This document shows positions 56,601 to 64,000 of a stretch of DNA of 64,000 nt, one piece after another. This DNA is from Ciona intestinalis (Eukaryota; Chordata; Ascidiacea; Phlebobranchia; Cionidae). The position numbers were made by a program, and so were the translations under genes. Position 1 is the stretch's first letter; each line of letters begins with the position of its first letter. The stretch covers positions 678,397 to 742,396 of the forward strand of contig NW_004190416.2 in the NCBI RefSeq assembly GCF_000224145.3. Direction: 5' to 3'. The notes under the pieces were generated by a model. It saw only the letters and a program-made list of their open reading frames with translations. It did not search any database and had not been told where the DNA came from.

Positions 56601-59540
56601 TAGCTGTGTATGGCTCATTAAACTTATAATGTAGATACTTTGATGAATGCTCTATTTGTTTAGTTGGCATTTGTTACTGTGTGGTTCTGTATAAACCATT
56701 AAACCTATAATGTTAATTACCTTTTAGTAGGCTTTGCTGCTAGAAGGTGAATGTGTAGCTGTGTATGGATCATTAAATCTATAATGTTAACTACTGTTTA
56801 ATAGGCGAATGTGGAGTTGTGTTTAGAACATTAAGTCTATAATGTTAATTACTTTTAGTAGGCTTTGCTGTTGGTAGGTGCTGGTACTATGTTGTTGTGT
56901 TTAAAATCCTTGATATCAAAAATAACTAACCAGTTTCTTTAACAGAATGGAATCGTCCCAATTGTTGAGCCAGAGATTCTTCCCGATGGAAACCACACAC
57001 TAGAGAGATGCCAGGAGGTCACTGAGAAGGTAAAAACGTTTGTTAGTAAATTATATTAAAAGTCAATGAAAATATAACAGATATTATACCATGTTTGTTG
57101 GGTGATTATATTTAGTACCGGTTTATAAACATTATATAACAGATATTTTAACCATAAGCATCTAAGTTTTCTCACTTTGTGTGTTGATGTACATATATTT
57201 TAACCATAAGCATCTAAGTTTTATCACTTTTGTGTTGATGTATACATGTTTATGAATCTATGTAATGCTTGTACTTCCTTATCTTCAGTTATTTGCACAT
57301 GTTTATGTAAAGCAAATTTGCTATGCAGAACATTCTTCCAAAACTGTTCATGTTTTACAAAAATATTTCTTAAAAATTTCAATGCTATATTTTTAGTTCT
57401 GTACCAAAACTAAAATGCTGACGTTTCACATTTTTGTCTGGTATTTTCTCCCTGTTATGTGCAATGCTCTGATTGGTTGGTTTAGTGACACGCCTCTAAA
57501 ATTTAAACCAATAGTTACATAGCAATGTTTAAACATTGGGTTGAAACTAAACTAAGACGCTTAACATCCTGCTGTATAAAACTTGTGGAACTAAAAATTT
57601 AACCTAACTTTAAAGGTTACTAGAATTTATTTAGATATATTATTGTATTAAATACAGATATATTATCAACTCAACAACTACGATTTATAGCCCATCTACT
57701 ATAAATTGTTTTCAATATCGTTAGTCATTAAGTGTATGATGAACTATTAAATAAAACGCATTTTTGTATAAAACTTTGTCCCTAAAGTGTAATAAATATT
57801 CTAAATTTCTAAATATAAAATATATTATAGTAAGACTAATTATGTTTTTCATATTGTAGATTAAGTATTGTTACTTGTTAGTTCTGCTTTTTACAGCAGA
57901 TTGTTAATATTATTAGCTTGTCTGTTCCTGTTATATCAGTGTATGATGTCATAAGGGTGTTTGTGTGTCTGCCATAAGTCACGTAGACTACCATGTTATA
58001 CAACATACTTATGTGTAGGCAAACAACTAGTTTCTATATGGGTGAGCTCCTCATGGGATTAGGCCACAGTTGGCCATTACTCCAACACGCAGTCTAGAAT
58101 ATTGTGTCAATAACAGAAACATATAATATCAATTTAACTGATTAACTATGCACTAAATCTATTTAAAAGTAATATACCTGTTACCTGTACTCAAGCTCTC
58201 ACGTGTGCAACACTGAAGAGACCTTACTGTTATATCGTTATAGTGTTGGGGTAATGAGGCATTTTTAAAGAAACTAAATCCAGTGTTTCCCAACCACAGG
58301 TGCTTGCAGCATGCTACAAAGCATTGAATGATCACCATGTCTACTTGGAGGGAACACTGCTTAAGCCAAATATGGTGACAGCCGGTCACGGCTGCACAGT
58401 TCAATATACACCAGAGCAGGTGGCAGTTGCAACTGTCACAGCTCTGCGACGTACCGTACCACCAGCCATGCCAGGTTAGTACATTATGTACCAATACTAT
58501 TACTATTGGTGTATATGGGTGAGGTCCTACAGTGAGGCATGCCATGGTACTTGGGGTTTAGGCCAGAGATGGCCCATTACCCCAACATTGTATATGCACA
58601 TTCTATTCTATATGGGTGAGGTCCTACAGTGAGGCATGCCATGGGACTTGGGGTTTAGGCCAGAGTTGGTCCATTACCCCAATATAGTGTATACACCTGG
58701 CATTCTATTCTATATGGGTTAATTTATAGTGTTGAATGCCAGGGTGCTACCACATGGACCCCACTAAATTTTAAACCTGTAACCTCCTAAAACATTAGTG
58801 CTTACAATAATATTCCATCCCAGGAGTTACCTTCTTATCTGGTGGGCAATCTGAGACATCTGCCACCGCCCATTTGAATGCTATTAACCAAGTGAAGGCT
58901 CTCAAACCATGGGCCCTGTCTTTCTCTTATGGAAGGGCTTTGCAGGCATCTGTATTGAAGGCATGGAAAGGCAAGCCAGAGAATGTTGCCGCTGCCCAGG
59001 ATGCTCTTATGCACCGAGCTAAAGTATGTTTATTCTGGTATTAGTAAAATAATATACAGCAGTGGTTTCCGAACTCGTGTAACTTTTGATTGATTAAACC
59101 AAAGGATACCAGGTTCAAGACTTAATGCTGCCACTGTTGTGGGCGTGTATGTTCTTGCGAATGACACTTGAACAACACAAAGCTACATACTGGTTACTTA
59201 AAACACCGGTGTTATAACGACTGTTGTTGTCCCCCCATAGGGGGTTAAATAAGTTACATATATGGTAACTCGTAAGCAGGCAAGAGGTGTATGAAACAGA
59301 ACACCTGTGTTATAACGACTGTCGTTACCCCGCCATGCGTGGATAATTGAGTTACATTTGTGGTAGCTCGTAAGCGGGCACGAGGTGTATAATTAAGTTA
59401 CATTCATTTGTTTGTACTTAACCCACCACCCTTACACCTTTCAGATGAACTCTCTCGCAGCCATGGGAAAATACGAGGCCAGCATGGAAACATCAGCAGC
59501 TGATGCAGGTTCTCTTCACGTTGCAAACCACCAATATTAA
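50670..59540 (+). CDS. ALDOA: Fructose-bisphosphate aldolase, class I, with alternative first exons
   Basis: CDS with exon 1a: join(50670..50778,54078..54176,54934..55046,55382..55436,55958..56118,56946..57029,58300..58474,58824..59023,59445..59540), 363 residues. All joins are in phase and the length matches the vertebrate enzyme (about 364). The Schiff-base Lys is at about 229 in [11 protein letters not shown], the catalytic Asp in AADES is at 33, and the C-terminal Tyr required in muscle-type aldolases is kept (HVANHQY). Other family segments are [43 protein letters not shown] and FSYGRALQ. The enzyme cleaves fructose-1,6-bisphosphate in cytosolic glycolysis. It is probably orthologous to vertebrate A/B/C together, so the symbol is only indicative. 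A TTTTTCAG acceptor at 50621-50628 lies upstream of the start. An AATAAA is at 59636. Confidence 0.95.
50779..52074. other. aldolase intron between 1a and the repeat array
   Basis: No repeat family recognised. It contains a run of TTAGTTTTAGTTTTAGTTT words at about 51490-51560. It may contain regulatory sequence for exon 1b. Confidence 0.4.
52075..52785 (+). repeat. 131-bp minisatellite type 2, second array
   Basis: About five and a half copies of the same unit as at 16440 (CATTGATTAATGTGGTGAAT, AGACACCTAACAACAGGG), placed between the two alternative first exons of aldolase. Confidence 0.95.
52963..53065 (+). CDS. ALDOA: Aldolase alternative first coding exon (1b)
   Basis: Starts ATGGCCACCAG and encodes 34 codons plus one base, ending GCGGATGAGAGCACTG|GTAGG. 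It encodes [10 protein letters not shown] and then [18 protein letters not shown], parallel to exon 1a ([20 protein letters not shown]) and with the same split-codon phase, so both can join exon 2 at 54078. This version gives 361 residues. Because each exon supplies its own start codon and its own catalytic Asp, they look mutually exclusive, presumably with separate promoters. Confidence 0.9.
53073..53312. mobile_element. GGCACCAAACC-type element with inverted ends
   Basis: Inverted ends ATAGGCACCAAA and TTTGGTGCCTAT about 240 bp apart, with AGGCAGGGGGGCAG and CCCCCCCTGCTG inside. This is the only copy in the window with both ends clear. It begins just 8 bp after the exon 1b donor. Confidence 0.78.
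53313..54077. other. remainder of the aldolase intron before exon 2
   Basis: No repeat or exon recognised. T-rich, with several A/T runs. Confidence 0.4.
54195..54835 (+). repeat. about 124-bp minisatellite array
   Basis: Five copies with CTTATCCATGGTTGCCACTC, CATGCCCACAGTCGAGTTGC and GCAGTGTGTGGATAAGCAG, in the aldolase intron 54177-54933. A single core copy occurs at 63085-63160 in ACY1. Confidence 0.95.
55440..55930. repeat. degenerate short tandem repeat
   Basis: About a dozen imperfect 30-35 bp units of the form ACCCATATAGAATATAACAC, filling the aldolase intron 55437-55957, interrupted at about 55600-55750 by unrelated GC-richer sequence (GGCCGATACCGG ... GACGTCAAATTTTG). Confidence 0.8.
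56141..56437. mobile_element. hAT-type MITE with target duplication
   Basis: A 297-bp element with perfect 15-bp inverted ends CAGTGCTCTTCAACC / GGTTGAAGAGCACTG, flanked by 8-bp near-identical duplications GTCTAGAT (56133-56140) and GTCTATAT (56438-56445). It has no transposase. It starts 22 bp after the donor of the aldolase exon ending at 56118. Confidence 0.93.
56446..56945 (+). repeat. degenerate TAGTAGGCTTTG repeats
   Basis: Five or so imperfect units of about 80-100 bp with TAGTAGGCTTTGCTGTTAG, GTTACTGTGTAGTTGTGTAT and CCTATAATGTTAATTAC. Confidence 0.65.
57030..58299. other. aldolase intron 6
   Basis: Mostly unique AT-rich sequence with a 52-bp tandem duplication at about 57140-57245 (TTTTAACCATAAGCATCTAA twice) and a 97-bp unit fragment at 58035-58095. 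Confidence 0.55.
58505..58760 (-). repeat. 97-bp minisatellite, short array
   Basis: Two and a half copies (GGTCCTACAGTGAGGCATGC, TTACCCCAACATTGTATATG) in the aldolase intron 58475-58823. The last copy shifts to the 131-bp type 1 ending (GGGTGCTACCACATGGACCC). Confidence 0.9.
59060..59405 (+). repeat. composite SINE with tail dimer
   Basis: Head at about 59090-59180 (GGATACCAGGTTCAAGACTT), then two to three tail units (CGACTGTCGTTACCCCGCCA), ending ATTCATTTG, in the last aldolase intron (59024-59444). Confidence 0.8.
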
Positions 59541-59635
59541 ACAACATTAATGCAGTCGTATTTACCGTTAATTAGTTACCCAGCTTTTGGTGCAAAGTTC
59601 ACATTATGTTGTTGCATGTAATGTGTCGTAAATTC

Positions 59636-59641
59636 AATAAA
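59636..59641 (+). terminator. aldolase polyadenylation signal
   Basis: AATAAA 95 bp after the stop codon; no earlier match is closer, and unique sequence ends about 100 bp later. Confidence 0.7.
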
Positions 59642-59744
59642 TTACCCATATATCTTGCAAAATACATCTGTGTATCGTTTGTCATTTCCAGTATGGGTAG
59701 AGCAGTAATAGCAAGGTAATTAGGTTTAGTAGTGAGTATACCAC

Positions 59745-60903
59745 GTGTGTCTGATATATAAGATTAATAAGAAGACACCAATGTTACAACTCGACAGTGA
59801 GCATGGGGTGTATGAATACACCATGTGTGTCTGGTGTATAAGAAAACATCCATGTTATAACTTGACAGCGAGCATGAGGTGTATTTAATACACCATGTGT
59901 ATTTGGTGTATAAGAAGACACCCATGTTATAACTAAACAGTGAGCACAAAGTGCGTGAATAAACTATGTGTGCCTGGTGTATGAGAAGACACCTATGTTA
60001 TAACTTGACAGTGAGCATGGGGTGTATGAATACACCATGTGTGCCTGGTGTATGAGAAGACACCCATGTTATAACTCGACAGTGAGCATGGGGTGTATGA
60101 ATACACCATGTGTGCCTGGTGTATAAGAAGACACCCATGTTATAACCCGACAGTAAGCATGAGGTGTATGAATACACCATGTGTGTCTGGTGTATAAGAA
60201 GACACCTATGTTATAACTTGACAGTGAGCATGAGGTGCATGAATACGCCATGTGTGTCTGGTGTATAAGAAGACACCCATGTTATAACTCGACAGTGAGC
60301 ATAAGGTGCATGAATACACCATGTGTGTCTGGTGTATAAGAAGACACCCATGTTATAACCCGACAGTGAGCATAAGGTGCATGAATACACCATGTGTGTC
60401 TGGTGTATAAGAAGACACCCATGTTATAACCCGACAGTGAGCATAAGGTGCATGAATACACCATGTGTGTCTGGTGTATAAGAAGACACCCATGTTATAA
60501 CTCGACAGTGAGCATGAGGTGCATGAATACACCATGTGTGTCTGGTGTATAAGAAGACACCCATGTTATAACTCGACAGTGAGCATAAGGTGCATGAATA
60601 CACCATGTGTGTCTGGTGTATAAGAAGACACCCATGTTATAACTCGACAGTGAGCATGAGGTGCATGAATACACCATGTGTGTCTGGTGTATAAGAAGAC
60701 ACCCATGTTATAACTCGACAGTGAGCATGGGGTGTATTGAATACACCATGTGTGTCTGGTGTATAAGAAGACACCCATGTTATAACTCGACAGTGAGCAT
60801 GGGGTGTATTGAATGCATCATGTGTGTCTGGTGTATAGGAAGACATGCATGTTATAACCCCACAGTAAGCATGAGGTGTATGAATACACCAAGTGTCTGG
60901 TGA
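59745..60903 (-). repeat. 71-bp minisatellite, array D
   Basis: About 16 copies, reverse to arrays A-C (GACACCCATGTTATAACTCG, TGTGTGTCTGGTGTATAAG), between aldolase and ACY1. The 60-residue minus-strand frames are repeat artefacts. Confidence 0.95.
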
Positions 60904-61037
60904 AAGATATTTGCTACTTGGGTGATAAAGTAACAACGGCTCCCCAAACATATACACATTTTGCTGCTGCATTTATTTCTAGAAGGTGTTACCCCTCTCG
61001 TAAAACAGTTGCAAAAAAAACAAATCTGCAAACTCAT

Positions 61038-63739
61038 ATGCTGCAAAATAAAACGATGCCTGCTGATATTTTAGCTGTTCAAAAGTTTAGGGAATACATA
61101 AGGATAAAAACCGTTCACCCAAATCCAGATTACAGTAAGTATAAACACTCAATTTAAGGCCGACGCCGTGGCAAAGTAATAAGCGCAACTGTCTTTAACA
61201 TAGAGGTTACAAGTACGAGGCTCGACGCCGCTACCATTGTGGACGTATGTGACACTTAACGACAATTGCTTCAACCCAGTGGCCACTTATTATCTGTCCG
61301 AATTGTTGGTCATACTGTCATACAATAAAATTCCAAAGCAAATTCAATCACAAAATTACATACATTCACTCATAAGCGGTCATTCATAAGTTACATTCGT
61401 TCATTTATTTTCTGAATTTTTTATATAGAAAGTGCAATTGCGTTTTTGGACAACTATGGAAACGAGCTTGGCCTGAAAAACCAGCACATTAAGGTAATGC
61501 AAACTTGTAGCTCTCTACTTTTTGCAAACCTTGAATTCATATTTTAACTTCTGTCTCATAGCAGTAAATAATTCATGTCTTGTGGGCCGGAGCCAAATAC
61601 TATAACTACACTGTGCCAAATTTGAATGAATGTAACTTACTTTATCCTCATATAACTGGAAAACGACCGTTGTTATTATAATACGAGTGTTCTGTTTCAC
61701 ACACCTCATGCTTGCTTATTAGTTACCACGTATGTAACTTATTTAACCTCATGTGGCTGGAAAACAACAGTCGTTATAACATAATTTCTATTTTTATATT
61801 TTAATAGTTACTATTCTTCCAGATCTATGATGAAAACCACACGGTTGTGATTTTAACTTGGAAAGGAAAGAATTCTGATTTACCTTCAGTTTTGTTGAAT
61901 TCACACACGGATGTTGTTCCTGTTTATCAGGTTTCTATCTTTGTTCATATTCATGGCAGTAGATATAACGCTATAAGCATAAAGTGTGTGGGTATATCAT
62001 GTTTGTCTGTTGTATAAGAAGACACCCATGTTATAACTCGACAGTGAGCATGAGGTGTATGAATACACCATGTGTGTCTGTTGTATAAGCAGACACCCAT
62101 GTTATAACTCGACAGTGAGCATGAGGTGTATGAATACACCATGTGTGTCTGTTGTATAAGAAGACACCCATGTTATAACTCCACAGTGAGCATGAGGTGT
62201 ATGAATACACCATGTGTCCGGTGTATAAGAAGACACCCATGTTATAACTCGACAGTGAACATGAGACGTATGAATACACCATGTTTGTCTGTTGTATAAG
62301 AAGACACCCATGGTATAACTTGACAGTGAGCATAAGGTGTATGAATACACTATGTGTGTCTGGTATATAAGAAGACACCCATGTTATAACTCGACAGTGA
62401 GCATGAGGTGTATGAATTCACCATGTGTGTCTGGTGTATAAGAAGACACTGATGTTATAACTCAGTATTGACAGTAATACATTATCAAGCCCATACCTTT
62501 ACAGGAACATTGGAAACACGATGCTTTTGCTGCGATCAAGGATGACAACGGGAATATTTATGGCAGGGGAACACAAGACATGAAGTGTGTGGGGATCCAG
62601 TATTTAGAAGCAATACGTGAGCTTAAGAAGCAAGGGGTTCAACTTAAGAGGGATGTCCATCTATCATTTGTACCAGGTTCGATTATTTTATGTTTGGTTT
62701 CTGCATGTTTCTGGTAACCTGATAATAAAAAGTTGTGGTATAGCCACAGTTTATATACATAATGCTGGATTTTTTTTAATCTTGATCCCTTTCTCTTTGT
62801 TTTTTATATAATAAAGTTTTCGCCATCTTTTTGAATTAATAAATAAAAAGGTATGGTATGATATATTGATATGTTAATCGCTCAATTTATAATGGTGGGT
62901 TTCAATTGTTTTAGATGAGGAAATAGGGGGTGGTAACGGGATGTGTTTGTTGCTGAAAACCGAGGAATTCAAATCATTGAACGTTGGAGTTGCGTTAGAT
63001 GAAGGATTGGCTTGCGATGATGATTGTTATCGTGCTTATTGTGGTGAAAGATCCCCCTGGTGTAAGTTGTTGTGTGTTTAGTTATCCATGGTTGCCACTT
63101 CCATGCCCACAGTCGAGTTGCTGAAGCTATTGCAGTGTGTGGATAAGCAGACATAATTTAAACCCCCAAAAAACGATGTATTTTGAATCCTTTTTTTACA
63201 TCACAAAGAATAATATAATATTTTTATGTTGGTAGGGTTGCGAGTAGTGTGTAAGGGGAATCCCGGGCATGGATCCAGATTCATAGAAAACACAGCGGCT
63301 GAAAAATTGGTAAAAAATTATTTACAGTCTTTTTATTAAAAATATCAAACTTTTTAATATATGTCTAACCAGGCTTAAAGCTGTATTGCTGATTTTTTTA
63401 GGTTGTTTTCAATTGTTAGCTTTTAATATATCTATGGCCTTAAATTGGCGGATAAAAAATATTGGTTACTAACTGTGGCCCTATTATATAAGTTTTATGT
63501 TTTATTTTACGATATTTTTATTAAACCTAACTTTTTAATAGAAGCCTAACCAGACTTAACTTAAGTTGTTTTTAATTGTTGACTTTTAATACCACAACTT
63601 TTAACGCTTAGTTTTTCACCAGAATTTTATGATCACAAAATTCCTTCAATTTCGGTCGGAACAAAAGTCCCAGCTCGATGAAAATCACTCATGCATGCAA
63701 CTTGGTGATGTCACAACTGTTAACCTCACACAGCTTCAG
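61038..63739 (+). CDS. ACY1: Aminoacylase-1, 5' part (runs off the right edge)
   Basis: Seven exons visible: join(61038..61134,61429..61493,61823..61930,62505..62676,62915..63061,63236..63309,63623..63739), 260 codons of about 410; the rest is outside the window. M20 metallopeptidase residues are in place: His82 and Asp84 in LLNSHTDVVPV, Asp115 in GRGTQDMKCVGIQYLEA, and Glu149-Glu150 in VPDEEIGG, each offset by two from human ACY1. NPGHGSRFIENTAAEKL (dimer/lid region) follows. The enzyme hydrolyses N-acetyl amino acids to free amino acids in the cytosol. The start could be ATG 61038 or the in-frame ATG 61056. A TTTATTTCTAG at 60972-60982 may be a trans-splice or 5' UTR acceptor. Introns hold SINEs and a 71-bp array. 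Confidence 0.94.
61155..61415 (+). repeat. composite SINE in ACY1 intron 1
   Basis: Head beginning GCCGACGCCGTGGCAAAGTA and the middle block TTCAACCCAGTGGCCACT; the tail is decayed and ends GTTCATTTATT. Confidence 0.7.
61620..61790 (-). repeat. SINE tail dimer
   Basis: Reverse tails (CACACACCTCATGCTTGCTT, AACAACAGTCGTTATAACAT) in ACY1 intron 2. Confidence 0.75.
61955..62475 (-). repeat. 71-bp minisatellite, array E
   Basis: About seven copies in ACY1 intron 3 (61931-62504). Many units read TCTGTTGTATAAG instead of TCTGGTGTATAAG, which weakens the hairpin arm; this variant is special to the array. Confidence 0.94.
63085..63160 (+). repeat. single 124-bp-type unit fragment
   Basis: TTATCCATGGTTGCCACTTC and CAGTCGAGTTGCTGAAGCTA match the array at 54195, in ACY1 intron 5. 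Confidence 0.9.
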
Positions 63740-63809
63740 GTAAATATATTCAAGCGACAATAAATGAAGATGTAAACATTCTTCAGTTTGTTACATGATA
63801 AGTCCAGTT

Positions 63810-64000
63810 CACACACAAAGTTACATACACGGTAACTCATAAGCTGGCACAAGGTGTATGAAACAGAACACCCGTGTTATAACGACTGTCGTTGCCCCGC
63901 CATGCGAGGATAAATAAGTTACATACGTGGTAACTCATAAGTGGGCACGAAGTTTATGAAACAGTACACCCGTGTTATAACGACTGCCGTTGCTCCATCA
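63810..64000 (+). repeat. SINE tail array, runs off the edge
   Basis: Two forward units (ACACAAAGTTACATACACGG, CGACTGTCGTTGCCCCGCC), continuing beyond the window, after ACY1 exon 7. Confidence 0.8.

Noticed and set aside
59764-60972. Series of minus-strand 60- to 111-residue frames
   Set aside because: Repeat artefacts of the 71-bp array D in the reverse direction.
61038-61134. Longer ACY1 N-terminus starting in the repeat array at 60876
   Set aside because: The upstream ATG lies in minisatellite sequence and the extra residues have no counterpart in aminoacylases.

Overview
The window looks like an intron-rich, AT-rich chordate genome. The proteins are deuterostome-like, introns are small to medium with GT-AG ends, and the tRNA-headed SINEs, MITEs and intronic minisatellites resemble those of a solitary ascidian, most likely Ciona (intestinalis/robusta type). 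The species call is inference, because no alignment could be run. Assembly gaps lie at 750-799, 6194-6339 and 8333-8382.

Left part (1-9460): three copies of an SLC35G1-like drug/metabolite transporter. Copy 1 (+) enters from the left edge, copy 2 (+) is complete in two exons, and copy 3 (-) is a 5'-truncated copy whose penultimate exon ends in a stop, so it is probably a pseudogene. SINE tails and MITEs fill the space between them.

Middle part (9461-46620): a run of minus-strand genes. In transcription order these are a TPR protein of unknown family (7 exons), mitoferrin (4 exons), INTS6, ATP23 and PPIL2 (all three with uninterrupted coding regions) and RMC1 (17 exons). I rebuilt the RMC1, TPR, mitoferrin and aldolase coding sequences exon by exon with consistent phases. 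RMC1 introns carry blocks of four different tandem-repeat families.

Right part (49081-64000): plus-strand AHSA1 (one exon), a class I fructose-bisphosphate aldolase with two alternative first coding exons, and the first seven exons of aminoacylase-1, which runs off the right edge.

The genes do not form one pathway. They cover membrane transport, Rab7 activation (RMC1), splicing/ubiquitin (PPIL2), mitochondrial quality control (ATP23), transcription (INTS6), mitochondrial iron import (mitoferrin), Hsp90 co-chaperone work (AHSA1), glycolysis (aldolase) and amino-acid salvage (ACY1).

The most notable observations are the duplicated, mutually exclusive aldolase first exons; a 71-bp hairpin-bearing minisatellite that looks derived from the local SINE tail and has the same orientation relative to transcription at all five sites; tandem-repeat families shared between introns of unrelated genes; and the block of three neighbouring intronless genes.
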